This document shows, one piece after another, positions 1-9,092 of a stretch of DNA of 64,000 bases. The position numbers and the translations under genes were made by a program. Where the stretch lies: NCBI RefSeq assembly GCF_000758705.1, contig NZ_CP009287.1:744001-808000 (forward strand), written 5' to 3'. The notes beneath the pieces are model-generated. The model was not told the DNA's origin, made no database searches, and saw only the letters and a list, made by a program, of their open reading frames with translations. Within the stretch, counting starts at the first letter, position 1. The number at the start of each line of letters is the position of its first letter. This DNA comes from Paenibacillus graminis (GTDB lineage Bacteria > Bacillota > Bacilli > Paenibacillales > Paenibacillaceae).

Positions 1-2388
1 GAGCGTGCCTTTGGCTGCCCAGTCGCGTGAGCTGCCGGTGCCGTATTCCTTGCCGGCGATGACGATCAGATTCTGTCCTGCGGATTGGTACAGCATGGAC
101 GCATCATAGATCGACATCACTTCTTCGCTTGGCAGGAAGGTGGTGACTCCGCCTTCCGTTCCCGGAGCGACCGCGTTGCGGATGCGGATATTCGCAAACG
201 TGCCGCGCATCATCACTTCATGGTTCCCGCGGCGTGAGCCGTAGGAGTTGAAGTCTGCACGTTCCACGCCATGGCTCCGCAAATATTCGCCGGCCGGGCC
301 AGAGGTCGAGATATTGCCTGCTGGCGAGATGTGGTCGGTGGTTACGGAATCGGCAAGCAGCGCGAGTACGCGGGCATTGCGGATGTCTTTGATATCGCCG
401 ACCCCGTCTGCCAGATTCTCAAAGAACGGCGGGTTCTGGATGTACGTAGAGTTGTCATCCCATTCGTACAGCTCGCCTTCCGGCACTGGAATAGAGTTCC
501 AACGTTCGTTGGCCGTAAATACATTCTCATATTTGCGGCGGAACATCTCCGGACTCAGGGAGAGGCTGATAGCTTCGCGGATTTCCGCGGAGGTTGGCCA
601 GATATCGGCAAGGTATACAGGCTCGCCTTGCGGATCATAGCCCAGCGGCTCCGTCTTCAGATCAATGTTGACTGTGCCTGCCAGGGCGTAAGCTACGACA
701 AGCGGCGGCGACGCCAGGTAATTCGCTTTGACCTGGGCATGCACACGGCCCTCAAAGTTCCGGTTCCCGGATATTACAGCAGCTACTGTCATATCATTGT
801 CTGTAATCGCCTGGCTGACTTCATCCGGCAGCGGGCCGGAGTTGCCGATACAGGTGGCACAGCCGTAGCCGGCCAGATAGAAGCCGAGCGCTTCCAGCGG
901 CTTCAGCAGATCGGCCTTTTCCAGGTACTCGGTAACAACCAGTGAGCCTGGCGTGAGACTGCTTTTTACGTATCCGGGTTTGGTCAGTCCGCGTTCTACA
1001 GCTTTCTTGGCCAGCAGACCGGCCCCCAGCATTACACTTGGGTTGGAAGTATTCGTACAGCTCGTAATGGCTGCAATCACAACCGCGCCAGTGCTGAGCT
1101 TGCTGGTAGTCCCGTTCTTATGCTGCACTTCGACAACCTCGCTGATTTTTTCATCGCTGAGGCCATAGCCGCCCTTGTCGACCGGTGTGCGGATAATCCC
1201 TTCGAAGTTTTCTTTCATATGCGTCAGCTCAACACGGTCCTGCGGACGTTTCGGTCCGGCAAGGCTTGGAACTACAGAAGCAAGGTCAAGTTCAATGGTA
1301 TCGGTGAATGCCGGGTCCGGCGTATCCGAGGTGCGGAACATCCCCTGCGCCTTATAGTAGTCTCCAACCAGCTCTACAAGCTCATCCGGGCGGCCGGTGC
1401 TGCGCAGGTAGGCAAGCGTCTCGTCGTCCACCGGGAAGAAACCGATAGTTGCGCCGTATTCGGGAGCCATGTTGGCCACTGTTGCGCGGTCCGCCAGGCT
1501 GATGTTGGCCAGACCCGGTCCGTAGAATTCGACAAATTTGCCGACTACGCCTTTTTTGCGCAGCATTTGGGTGACAGTCAGGGCCAGATCGGTAGCGGTA
1601 GCCCCTTCAACCAGACTGCCTGTAAGCTTGAAGCCCACTACATCCGGTGTCACAAAATAAAGCGGCTGCCCCAGCATTCCGGCTTCGGCCTCAATGCCGC
1701 CCACGCCCCAGCCTACTACGCCAAGACCGTTAATCATCGTGGTATGGGAATCGGTTCCGACCAGGGAATCCGGGTATACTACGGTTTCACCGTCAACGTT
1801 CTTCGTGGTGGCCACGGAAGCCAGATACTCCAGATTGACCTGGTGGACAATTCCTGTTGCCGGGGGAACAGCGCGGAAATTGTTGAAGGCTGTCTGCGCC
1901 CAGCGCAGGAAACGGTAGCGTTCTTCGTTGCGTTCGAACTCTACATTCATATTGTATTCCAGCGCGTCTGCGGTACCAAAAGCATCAACCATAACCGAGT
2001 GGTCAATAACCAGATCTACCGGGACGAGCGGATTGATCTTCTTCGGATCGCCGCCGGCTTTCTTGACGGTATCGCGCATGGCTGCCAGATCTACAACTAC
2101 CGGGACGCCGGTGAAATCCTGCAGTACAATCCGGGCCGGGATAAAGGGGATTTCTTTGTTGCGGTCGATGCCGCCTGACCAGCCGGCCAGCTGCTTCACG
2201 TGTTCTTCGGTAATCGCGCGTCCGTCGTATTGGCGGACTGCGGCTTCAAGCAATACTTTGATGGAAAACGGCAGCGAGGAAATATCGCCTGCGCCTTGCT
2301 TTTCTAGGGAGTTAAGATGATAGTAGCGATAGCTTTTGCCGCCTGACTCCAGGGTGCGGGCCAGCGAAAAATGGTCCTTGCTTGGCAT
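1..2388 (-). CDS. acnA: Aconitate hydratase (aconitase A), 3' end outside window
   Basis: This is the TCA-cycle enzyme that isomerises citrate to isocitrate through a 4Fe-4S cluster, in the cytoplasm. 796 codons are visible of roughly 900 expected; the C-terminus runs off the window. Reading the minus strand from ATG at 2388, the N-terminus begins [17 protein letters not shown], as in Bacillus-type AcnA/CitB. Family signatures include [38 protein letters not shown] and [11 protein letters not shown], which supply the three cluster cysteines, and near the cut edge [13 protein letters not shown] of the swivel domain. The start is supported by GGAGGCG eight bases upstream. In Firmicutes this protein can also bind RNA when it loses its cluster; that is family knowledge, not visible here. 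No neighbour on the same strand is seen upstream, so it is probably transcribed alone. Confidence 0.97.
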   Translation of the reverse strand, partial: MPSKDHFSLARTLESGGKSYRYYHLNSLEKQGAGDISSLPFSIKVLLEAAVRQYDGRAITEEHVKQLAGWSGGIDRNKEIPFIPARIVLQDFTGVPVVVDLAAMRDTVKKAGGDPKKINPLVPVDLVIDHSVMVDAFGTADALEYNMNVEFERNEERYRFLRWAQTAFNNFRAVPPATGIVHQVNLEYLASVATTKNVDGETVVYPDSLVGTDSHTTMINGLGVVGWGVGGIEAEAGMLGQPLYFVTPDVVGFKLTGSLVEGATATDLALTVTQMLRKKGVVGKFVEFYGPGLANISLADRATVANMAPEYGATIGFFPVDDETLAYLRSTGRPDELVELVGDYYKAQGMFRTSDTPDPAFTDTIELDLASVVPSLAGPKRPQDRVELTHMKENFEGIIRTPVDKGGYGLSDEKISEVVEVQHKNGTTSKLSTGAVVIAAITSCTNTSNPSVMLGAGLLAKKAVERGLTKPGYVKSSLTPGSLVVTEYLEKADLLKPLEALGFYLAGYGCATCIGNSGPLPDEVSQAITDNDMTVAAVISGNRNFEGRVHAQVKANYLASPPLVVAYALAGTVNIDLKTEPLGYDPQGEPVYLADIWPTSAEIREAISLSLSPEMFRRKYENVFTANERWNSIPVPEGELYEWDDNSTYIQNPPFFENLADGVGDIKDIRNARVLALLADSVTTDHISPAGNISTSGPAGEYLRSHGVERADFNSYGSRRGNHEVMMRGTFANIRIRNAVAPGTEGGVTTFLPSEEVMSIYDASMLYQSAGQNLIVIAGKEYGTGSSRDWAAKGTL

Positions 2389-2402
2389 ATATGCGCCTCC
2401 TT

Positions 2403-2419
2403 GTTTCATCTAATGAAAC
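2403..2419. promoter_or_regulatory. Inverted repeat in the acnA 5' leader
   Basis: GTTTCAT-CTA-ATGAAAC is a perfect 7-bp inverted repeat with a 3-base spacer. It sits between the putative acnA promoter and its ribosome binding site. It could be an operator or a small mRNA hairpin near the RBS. The binding protein is not identifiable from sequence. Confidence 0.4.
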
Positions 2420-2445
2420 TACATTTCAATATTTTATATATCTTA

Positions 2446-2474
2446 AGTATAACGTTTACAATGGGGGGAGTAAA
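2446..2474 (-). promoter_or_regulatory. Possible sigma-A promoter of acnA
   Basis: On the minus strand a TATACT -10 (2446-2451) lies 17 bp downstream of TTTACT (2469-2474), about 58 bp before the acnA start. The -10 is good and the -35 is weak. Confidence 0.4.
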
Positions 2475-2556
2475 GTTTTTTTTGCCGTTTAAACGCCCGA
2501 ATTTCCCGGCGGGATGTTAGGTTTGGCGCTTGGTAAAATGAGGGCTGCGGGGTGCT

Positions 2557-3034
2557 GGCAGAAATGCCGTTGTTGAGGCACCGCAAGCGGGGAATGGCGG
2601 GAACAACGGCAGAAATGCCGTTGTTGGAGCACCGCAAGCGGTGAATGGCGGGAACAACGGCAGAAATGCCGTTGTTGAGGCACCGCAAGCGGGGAATGGC
2701 GGGAACAACGGCAGAAATGCCGTTGTTGAGGCACCGCAAGCGGGGAATGGCGGGAACAACGGCAGAAATACCGTTGTTGGAGCACCGCAAGCGGGGAATG
2801 GGGAACAACGGCAGAAATGCCGTTGTTGAGGCACCGCAAGCGGGGAATGGCGGGAACAACGGCAGAAATGCCGTTGTTGAGGCACCGCAAGCGGGGAATG
2901 GCGGGAACAACGGCAGAAATGCCGTTGTTGAGGCACCGCAAGCGGGGAATGGTAGGAACAACGGCAGAAATGCCGTTGTTGGAGCACCGCAAGCGGGGAA
3001 TGGTAGGAACAACGGCAGAAATGCCGTTGTTGGA
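2557..3034. repeat. Tandem array of 51-bp units, each forming a hairpin
   Basis: About ten copies of a 51-bp unit start at 2557/2558, 2609, 2660, 2711, 2762, 2810, 2861, 2912, 2963 and 3014; one unit is 48 bp. From the second copy on, each unit holds AACAACGGCA-GAAA-TGCCGTTGTT, a perfect 10-bp stem with a GAAA tetraloop, separated by a GCACCGCAAGCGG-type linker. Copies differ at only a few bases (GAGGC versus GGAGC, GGCGGG versus GGTAGG). Because 51 is divisible by three, several frames stay open on both strands. No start context or codon pattern suggests a protein. The array is not CRISPR, since there are no unique spacers. Confidence 0.9.
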
Positions 3035-3160
3035 GCGGCCGCTAGGGTAAAGTACGGCTGATTTCAGAGAATTGTCTGTTGGGCCAAATGAGAGGCGGAA
3101 ATTCCTTTGATTTCGCCAGAAGTAGGCTAGTAGTGATAAGTGGTGATAATGAGAAGGTAA

Positions 3161-3296
3161 GCTAAGTGGAAAAAGGACTTAAATTCCTCAGAAATCAACA
3201 ATTGTGGGGGTTAAGTAGAAAAAGGGAACTTAATTCAGCAGTATGCCTTTATCTGGAGTGAAACGGGCTGAATTGGTGTACCCTTTTCCACTTAGC
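3161..3296. repeat. MITE-like intergenic element, copy 1
   Basis: The segment is bounded by GCTAAGTGGAAAAAGG (3161-3176) and CCCTTTTCCACTTAGC (3281-3296), near-perfect 16-bp terminal inverted repeats about 136 bp apart. Inside are AAATCAACAATTGTG and a second AAGTAGAAAAAGGGAACTTAATT block. Related segments occur near 11351, 23185 and 32160. There is no coding capacity. It resembles a non-autonomous miniature element or a REP-type sequence. Confidence 0.7.
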
Positions 3297-3401
3297 CTGC
3301 CGGATTGCTGGATACTCAAACTAATTAGTGATACTTTTTCCGCGTAAGCAGCAAACGGAGCTCCAAGAAGGCCATTTTCCCCTTACACCAACTTCTTGAT
3401 A

Positions 3402-3725
3402 CTATCGGCCGGGTTGGGCTGCGGGGCCAAATGAGAGGTAAAAGTACCTCTGATATCGGCCGAATCGGGCTGCAGGCCAAATGAAGGGTAAAAGTACCTC
3501 TGATATCGGCCGAATCGGGCTGCAGGCCAAATGAAGGGTAAAAGTACCTCTGATATCGGCCGAATCGGGCTGCAGGCCAAATGAAGGGTAAAAGTACCTC
3601 TGATATCGGCCGAATTGGGCTGCGGGGCCAAATGAAGGGTAAAAGTACCTCTGATATCGGCCGAATTGGGCTGCGGGGCCAAATGAGAGGTAAAAGTACC
3701 TCTGATCCAGCCAGAAGTTGGCGGG
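3402..3725. repeat. Tandem array of 50/51-bp units
   Basis: Six copies are seen of a unit containing GGCCAAATGA, GGTAAAAGTACCTC and GATATCGGCCGAAT, with spacings of 50, 50, 50, 51 and 51 bp. AGAGGTA-AAAG-TACCTCT can form a small hairpin in the first and last units; the inner copies have GGGTA and pair less well. A diverged single copy lies upstream at about 3082-3128. The first 51-bp array (2557-3034) has a different sequence but the same tandem-hairpin logic. No gene is seen here. Confidence 0.85.
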
Positions 3726-4097
3726 CGGAGAATGTTTAATATTGTTCCATGCCTTTTCCAAGGCTTTCCGCATGCACACTTGTATGCTCTATTTTTTTAC
3801 ACACCTTCTCAATAATTATAATGATTTCGTTCCTCACCCGAAGTACTATACACCAGACCCTGAAGGAGCCTAACACAACAACAATTCGATCTAATAGTGG
3901 GAGAAAGGTTGTAATAGACAGCGGTTGGGTCTTTATTTATGTAAGCTGCAATATCCTCTGCATAACCTAAATGGGTTATATTAACCCCGTATCACCGCGC
4001 CCAAACCGTTTCTTCTTATTTCTAACTGTATAGCTGCGAGGATTCCCTCATATACATAGAACAGCAGCCAAACAGGGATGAAGGGGCGGATAATGGA
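3726..4097. other. Intergenic region, no gene recognised
   Basis: This is about 370 bp between the second tandem array and the amidase-like gene. Short open frames exist (for example 3749-3970) but lack a ribosome binding site and plausible composition. A Shine-Dalgarno for the next gene (AAGGGGCGG) lies at its end. I see nothing else. Confidence 0.5.
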
Positions 4098-5126
4098 ATG
4101 GAGCAGCAGTGGAAGCAAAGTCTGTATGTGTATGTAGATCAAGTGAATAAGGGGCGGGTGGCGCCCGGTGCCGAGCAGCAGCGAAGCACGGTCCGGAACC
4201 CGCAGTTCCTGCTGGAGCAGGGGGAACGCTCCCGGCGGCTCGCGCAGTGGTACGAGCAGCGCGGCATTACACCGCTGCGTTCGGAGACGGGTGTCCGCAC
4301 GCTCCGGACCGTCCGGCAGAACCCGTCCGAGGTGGTGGCGGATGTGGCGCTGCACAGTGCGCTGTATTATGAGAAAGGCGGCATTACTCACCGAGAGGAT
4401 GTCATTGAATCGGAGCGGCTGACTTTTGTGCTTGAAGGGAGCACCTGGGAAATTGCCGCTGTTGAGCGCAGTGTGCCGGAGCGGAATTCAATGCGCAGAG
4501 TGGTAGGAGCGGAACCGGTGCTGCGGCTGTCCAAATGGGGGGAAGCGCTCCCTGTCCCGCAGCCGTCGCAGCCGCTGCTTAACAAGAGTATTCTCCGGGG
4601 GATTACCAGCAGCAAAGAGGTGCGCTATCGCCGGGAAGACGCTGCAGCCTATGCAGACCGGTGGTGGAAAGACGGCAATCCGGAGTTCGAAGTGTTCGAA
4701 GTGGACTGCACCAATTATGTGTCCCAATGTCTCTTTGCAGGGGGGGCGCCTATCAACTATACTGGTAAAAGAGAAACGGGCTGGTGGTACAAAGGCTACA
4801 ATGGCGCGCAGGAATGGTGGAGTTTTAGCTGGGCCGTGTCGGACAGTCTGCAGCGCTATTTAAGCGCAGACCGAAGCAGCGGACTCCGGGCCGAGGCGGT
4901 TGAACGGGCGGATCAGCTGATGCTTGGTGATGTCATACAGTACGATTGGGACGGCAACGGCCATTATCAGCACAGTACGATTGTTACCGCTTTTGATGCA
5001 GCTGGGCAACCGCTTGTGAATGCGCGGACGGTCAGCAGCCGGCACCGCTATTGGGATTACCGTGATTCCTATGCATGGACCGACAGAACGGCCTACCGTT
5101 TTTTCCATATTAATGACTACTTATAA
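4098..5126 (+). CDS. Amidase-domain protein (Amidase_6-like)
   Basis: The protein has 342 residues. The C-terminal half (about 175-342) looks like the putative amidase domain found in Bacillus and Paenibacillus proteins. It has YRREDAAAYADRWWKDGNP, then DCTNYVSQCLFAGGAP with a candidate catalytic Cys, then GDVIQYDWDGNGHYQHSTIV with a candidate catalytic His, as in NlpC/CHAP-like cysteine peptidases. The first 170 residues are not recognised. No signal peptide is visible, so export is uncertain. The start at 4098 has AAGGGGCGG about 8 bases upstream. The stop is only 19 bp before ddl, which suggests one operon and a link to cell-wall peptides. The substrate cannot be stated. Confidence 0.8.
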   Translation: MEQQWKQSLYVYVDQVNKGRVAPGAEQQRSTVRNPQFLLEQGERSRRLAQWYEQRGITPLRSETGVRTLRTVRQNPSEVVADVALHSALYYEKGGITHREDVIESERLTFVLEGSTWEIAAVERSVPERNSMRRVVGAEPVLRLSKWGEALPVPQPSQPLLNKSILRGITSSKEVRYRREDAAAYADRWWKDGNPEFEVFEVDCTNYVSQCLFAGGAPINYTGKRETGWWYKGYNGAQEWWSFSWAVSDSLQRYLSADRSSGLRAEAVERADQLMLGDVIQYDWDGNGHYQHSTIVTAFDAAGQPLVNARTVSSRHRYWDYRDSYAWTDRTAYRFFHINDYL

Positions 5127-5145
5127 AGCAGAAAGAGGTTAGGGC

Positions 5146-6237
5146 ATGGGGGATACAAAATTAACCGTAGGACTGGTGTACGGCGGCAAATCCGGAGAGC
5201 ACGAGGTATCGCTGCAGACGGCGTTTGCGGTTATGAACGCTTTTGACTACGCTAAATATGAGATTATACCTTTTTATATTTCCAAGCAGGGGCTCTGGAA
5301 GGTCGGAGCGGCGCTGGATGCCCCTTTTGGCACCATTGAACAGCTGAAGCTGGGCGGTGAAGCCGGAGATATGAGCATGGCGTTAAATGCGGTGTTCAGC
5401 GGATTGTCTGGCGGTGACCCGTTGATCGATGTGATGTTCCCGCTGCTGCACGGCACCAACGGAGAAGACGGAACGATTCAGGGCTTGTTCGAAATGGCAA
5501 ATATCCCTTATATCGGTGCTGGCGTGCTGGCGTCATCCGCAGGCATGGATAAAGTTGTGATGAAGAAGCTGTTCGGAGAGGCCGGGCTGGATCAATGTGA
5601 ATACTGCTATTTCAATGTCAGCGCCTGGAAACGTAAAAGCCATGAGCTGATCATCAGCCTGGAGGATAAGCTGGGCTATCCGGTATTCGTCAAGCCGGCC
5701 AATCTGGGCTCCAGTGTAGGCATTTCCAAAGCCGTTGATAAGGAGAGCCTGATCAAGGCTGTGGAGCTTGCGTTCCGCTATGACACCAAGGTCATTATCG
5801 AGGAATTTGTCGATGCGCGCGAGGTTGAAGTCAGTGTGCTTGGCAATGAGGAGCCGGAGGCTTCAGTTCCGGGTGAAATCGTCTCTTCTGGTGAATATTA
5901 TGATTATGCTGCAAAATACACCGACGGCAAATCGCAGATGCTGATTCCGGCTCCTGTGGACCCTGAGGTCGCTGACCGTCTGCGGGAGTCGGCTATCCAG
6001 GCGTTCCGGGCGATTGAGGGCAGCGGCATTACGCGTGCCGACTTCTTCCTGCGCAAATCCGACGGGAAGATTCTCATTAATGAAGTGAATACGATGCCCG
6101 GGTTCACACCTTACAGCATGTATCCGCTGCTGTGGCGCGAAACTGGAGTATCCTATCAGGCGCTGCTGGACCGCATGATTGAGCTGGCGCTGGAGCGTTA
6201 CCATTTCAAGCAGGGTCTGAAGTACGACAACGAATAA
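5146..6237 (+). CDS. ddl: D-alanine--D-alanine ligase
   Basis: This is an ATP-dependent cytoplasmic ligase that makes the D-Ala-D-Ala dipeptide for peptidoglycan precursors. Its 363 residues are the usual length. N-terminal GLVYGGKSGEHEVSL is the Ddl signature. HGTNGEDGTIQGL, FVKPANLGSSVGISKA (ATP-grasp) and the C-terminal metal-binding LINEVNTMPGFTPYSMYP are all present. The start at 5146 follows AAAGAGGTTAGGGC. It follows the amidase-like gene by 19 bp and precedes a small hypothetical gene by 48 bp, so it is probably the second gene of a four-gene unit. Nothing suggests the D-Ala-D-Lac vancomycin-resistance variant, but the specificity residues were not examined rigorously. Confidence 0.97.
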   Translation: MGDTKLTVGLVYGGKSGEHEVSLQTAFAVMNAFDYAKYEIIPFYISKQGLWKVGAALDAPFGTIEQLKLGGEAGDMSMALNAVFSGLSGGDPLIDVMFPLLHGTNGEDGTIQGLFEMANIPYIGAGVLASSAGMDKVVMKKLFGEAGLDQCEYCYFNVSAWKRKSHELIISLEDKLGYPVFVKPANLGSSVGISKAVDKESLIKAVELAFRYDTKVIIEEFVDAREVEVSVLGNEEPEASVPGEIVSSGEYYDYAAKYTDGKSQMLIPAPVDPEVADRLRESAIQAFRAIEGSGITRADFFLRKSDGKILINEVNTMPGFTPYSMYPLLWRETGVSYQALLDRMIELALERYHFKQGLKYDNE

Positions 6238-6285
6238 CATTTGGCGAGCGGCGGGATCATTCCGGCCGGGAAGGAGAGAGGAACC

Positions 6286-6603
6286 ATGGGATTTCAATCC
6301 GAATTCAATTCTGTATGCAAGTTCAAGAATGATCAGGAGCTGTACGAGCTGCTGGAATACGGCCGTACCAAAATGGTAAAACAGGGCTTCCGCGTGTATC
6401 CGACCGGCCAGAAGGTCATCGCCTACACACCGGAGAATGTGGCGATTGCTATTGTCAAAATTTCCGCATCCATCGCGGAAATTAATTTCCAGGGCAACGA
6501 GGTGACAGCTGTCGAGATGGATTTGGTACGCAAGCTGAATGAGGAAGAATCACGGGTGCAGACGGCGCTGGCCTATGAGATGTTTTTTGGAGAAGAAGGA
6601 TGA
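6286..6603 (+). CDS. Conserved small hypothetical protein
   Basis: The 105-residue protein begins MGFQSEFNSVCKFKND and ends EMFFGEEG. The ATG at 6286 is preferred over an in-frame upstream start (6241) because AAGGAGAGAGG lies just before it. It is acidic, has no membrane segment and shows mixed alpha/beta character. I do not recognise a family. Its stop overlaps the uvsE start in an ATGA junction, which implies translational coupling and a place in the ddl-uvsE transcription unit. Confidence 0.85.
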   Translation: MGFQSEFNSVCKFKNDQELYELLEYGRTKMVKQGFRVYPTGQKVIAYTPENVAIAIVKISASIAEINFQGNEVTAVEMDLVRKLNEEESRVQTALAYEMFFGEEG

Positions 6604-7607
6604 TTGTCCGGTTTGGCTATGTAGCCATGTCTACGGTTATCCCGGACTGCTCGCCCTCCAAGACCATGACCATGGCCAGCTTCAACAAGCTGAATGACCG
6701 GGAAGCCGCGCTTCGGCGGCTGGAGACCATCGCCCGCGGGAATCTTCACAATACGCTGCGTCTGCTCAAGCATAATGTCGGCTCGGATATCCAGGTATAC
6801 CGCTTGACCTCCAAACTGATTCCGCTGGCGACGCATCCCGATCTGCAGGACTGGAATCCCTTTGCCGCATTGGCTGCGGATTTTGCCGAAGTAGGCAGCT
6901 ATGTGAAAAAGCATGGACTGCGGGTTTCTTTCCACCCTGACCACTTTACAGTACTGAGCACTCCACGGCCCGAGGTGCTGGCCAGTTCGGTCCGGGATTT
7001 GCAGCATCATGTGGATATGCTGACTGCCATGGATTTGCCGGCGACCGCCAAGAACAACATTCATATCGGCGGTGCGTATGGAGACAAGCCCGCGGCTGCA
7101 GCGCGCTTTTTGGAGCATTTTGCGGAATTGCCGCTGGAGCTGCAGGAGCGGACGACACTGGAGAACGACGACAAGACCTTCAATGCCCCGGAGACGCTTG
7201 AGGTCAGCCGGAGGCTGGGAGTCCCTATGGTGCTGGATATTCATCATCAGTGGGTGAATAATGAAGGGGAGCTTCCTTGGGAGCTGTGGCCGGAGATTAT
7301 GAAGACCTGGCAGACTTCCCTGGCGCTGAAGGATGTGCTCCCCGGTGAAATGCTGCCCCCGAAAATTCATGTATCGAGTCCGCGCAGCCCGTCCGACCCG
7401 CGCAGCCATGCTGATGGTGTGGAGCCTGCGCCGCTGCTGGCTTTTCTTAAGCGTATTGCGGCGGATACTCCGGCCGTGGATGCGATGATTGAAGCGAAGG
7501 CTAAGGACGGAGCACTGTTTGGTCTGATGGAAGCGCTAAAGGAGCTTGCTGAAGCGGGGAACGGAATAACGGTACTAGATGGGGCAAGCGTCAATATTGA
7601 ACCATAA
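6600..7607 (+). CDS. uvsE: UV DNA damage endonuclease
   Basis: This is a UVDE-family nuclease that nicks DNA 5' of UV photoproducts, starting an excision route separate from UvrABC. Its 335 residues are typical. Visible signatures are MIVRFGYVAMSTVIPDCSPS at the N-terminus, VSFHPDHFTVLS, HIGGAYGDK, TLENDDKTFNAPETLEV and MVLDIHHQWVNNEGE, a TIM-barrel with His, Glu and Asp metal ligands. The start ATG overlaps the stop of the preceding gene (ATGA). Firmicutes often carry uvsE as a spore or UV-tolerance gene. About 218 bp without a recognised feature follow before the next gene. Confidence 0.95.
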   Translation: MIVRFGYVAMSTVIPDCSPSKTMTMASFNKLNDREAALRRLETIARGNLHNTLRLLKHNVGSDIQVYRLTSKLIPLATHPDLQDWNPFAALAADFAEVGSYVKKHGLRVSFHPDHFTVLSTPRPEVLASSVRDLQHHVDMLTAMDLPATAKNNIHIGGAYGDKPAAAARFLEHFAELPLELQERTTLENDDKTFNAPETLEVSRRLGVPMVLDIHHQWVNNEGELPWELWPEIMKTWQTSLALKDVLPGEMLPPKIHVSSPRSPSDPRSHADGVEPAPLLAFLKRIAADTPAVDAMIEAKAKDGALFGLMEALKELAEAGNGITVLDGASVNIEP

Positions 7608-7825
7608 ACCCCGGATAACCCGGTGCTAGAAGCAGAAAACGGGCTAACCTCTGACTTGATTAGTCTCTTTAAATAGGGTACGTTGAATGAAGGTTGAGCG
7701 AACACAAGGCCGGCCCTCCGATAGCCAACTGGTGTGGCTGATTGGTGGGTGTCGCCCTGATTCCAAAGAGTGCACCTTGTCACTACATATGGAAACAATT
7801 ATGCTCAAGAAAGCGGAGTGAAGAT

Positions 7826-8710
7826 ATGAATCCTACAAATTCTGATAACCGGAACGACCGGGAGCCTTACGTTGTTACCAGTAAGGGTCATACTGCTGCA
7901 GCGATCAATGCCGCTGCTAAAGCGGGGGAATGGATCAAGAACAGACAGGGCCATGTGAAGGAACTGGGCAGCAAGACGTCAGCCCAGGATCTGGTTACAG
8001 AAGTGGACAAAGGCGTGGAGCAGATGATCCGCCGGCTGATCCTGACCCATTATCCCGACCATGCGATTCTCGGGGAAGAAAGCGTTCAGCCAGGAGCTGA
8101 TGCTTTGACAGCCGCTCTGGAAGAAGGACAGAAGCATGATTATTTATGGATTGTTGATCCAATTGATGGAACGACCAATTTTGTACACGGATTTCCTTTT
8201 TATTGTGTCTCCATAGCCTTGGTAGTCAAGGGTGAGTTGACTGTGGGCGTTATCTATGATCCTATCCGTGATGAGATGTTCGTGGCTGAGAAGGGCAAAG
8301 GCGCCTATATGCATGGGATTCCTACTTCCGTGTCCGCCGAAGCGGACCCGGGAAGCAGCCTGGTGGCGATGGGCTTCCCTCCTGACCGTACCTTTGCCCA
8401 GCCGGCGAATATGGCCGGACTGCAGCAGATTCTTCCCCAGATCCGTGGTGTCCGTGCAGGCGGCTCTGCCGCTCTGCATCTGGCCTATGTGGCAGCGGGA
8501 CGTGTAGACGGTTATTGGGAGGTCGGCCTTAGTCCTTGGGACTGTGCAGCTGGCGTGCTGCTGGTACTGGAGTCCGGAGGCAAGGTGACGGATACGCTGG
8601 GCAATCCCTATGATATTGGCACCCGTCATGTGGTGGCCAGCAACGGACGAATCCATGATTTCCTGGTGGCCTCGCTTGGCGAAGCTAAAGCAACGGGATA
8701 TAACAAGTAA
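7826..8710 (+). CDS. Inositol monophosphatase family protein
   Basis: This is a Mg2+-dependent sugar or inositol phosphate phosphatase of the IMPase/FBPase-like superfamily. The protein has 294 residues. Metal-binding motifs are ILGEES, VDPIDGTTNFVHGFPFYC and, near the C-terminus, SPWDCAAGVLLVLESGG. The ATG at 7826 is chosen because GCGGAGTGAAG lies directly upstream and the conserved family region begins about 25 residues in; a longer frame from 7742 lacks a good RBS. The substrate (inositol-1-phosphate, PAP or histidinol phosphate) cannot be told from motifs. A small gene follows after 17 bp, probably in the same transcript. Confidence 0.93.
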   Translation: MNPTNSDNRNDREPYVVTSKGHTAAAINAAAKAGEWIKNRQGHVKELGSKTSAQDLVTEVDKGVEQMIRRLILTHYPDHAILGEESVQPGADALTAALEEGQKHDYLWIVDPIDGTTNFVHGFPFYCVSIALVVKGELTVGVIYDPIRDEMFVAEKGKGAYMHGIPTSVSAEADPGSSLVAMGFPPDRTFAQPANMAGLQQILPQIRGVRAGGSAALHLAYVAAGRVDGYWEVGLSPWDCAAGVLLVLESGGKVTDTLGNPYDIGTRHVVASNGRIHDFLVASLGEAKATGYNK

Positions 8711-8727
8711 GGAGGGCGGCAAGAAGC

Positions 8728-8985
8728 ATGAGTGATAAAGATGATCTGGAGCGCAAGCTGAGCGAGCTGCTGGAGGATGGCGAGATGGAAGAGGCCGACC
8801 GGACGGCCAAGGAGATCCGCCAAATCTCGCCCAAGTATGAAATTCGTATTCAGACCACACTTGATCCGATTGTGGAAGAAACGCTGCGCTACCGTAAAAT
8901 AGGCCATGAGCTGGATGACAGATATGATAAATATCTGGAACGGGCAAAGAAAGATCATGGTTCTGCGGATGGAGATAACTCTTAG
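8728..8985 (+). CDS. Small hypothetical protein, helical and highly charged
   Basis: The 85-residue protein begins MSDKDDLERKLSELLEDG and is rich in Glu, Asp, Lys and Arg, with a likely amphipathic or coiled-coil N-terminal helix. An AAGGAGGGCGG ribosome binding site precedes it. It lies 17 bp behind the IMPase gene and is followed by a strong terminator, so it closes that unit. I do not recognise a family. Confidence 0.8.
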   Translation: MSDKDDLERKLSELLEDGEMEEADRTAKEIRQISPKYEIRIQTTLDPIVEETLRYRKIGHELDDRYDKYLERAKKDHGSADGDNS

Positions 8986-9006
8986 ATATCATTTTAATCC
9001 TGCCAG

Positions 9007-9039
9007 GAGCGGCTTCCGAATACGGGAAGCCGCTCTTTT
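9007..9039 (+). terminator. Rho-independent terminator
   Basis: GAGCGGCTTCC (9007-9017) pairs with GGAAGCCGCTC (9025-9035) around a 7-base loop, followed by TTTT. It ends the IMPase/small-protein unit. Confidence 0.9.
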
Positions 9040-9092
9040 GCATACACGGACTGGATGATAGAATGGAAATATACCAATTTGGGAGGGATACG

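Noticed and set aside
271-2178. Plus-strand open frames of 224 and 352 codons opposite aconitase
   Set aside because: Antisense shadows of a clear acnA reading frame.
2443-3061. Several long open frames on both strands over the 51-bp array (up to 189 codons)
   Set aside because: They exist only because the repeat length is a multiple of three. There is no RBS, and the products are simple repeats in every frame.
2557-3725. CRISPR array
   Set aside because: Repeats are directly contiguous with no unique spacers, and no cas gene is nearby.
3383-3779. Minus-strand open frames over the 50-bp array
   Set aside because: Repeat artefacts without start signals.
3981-4391. 136-codon minus-strand ORF at the amidase gene start
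   Set aside because: Overlaps the amidase-like gene antisense and has no RBS.
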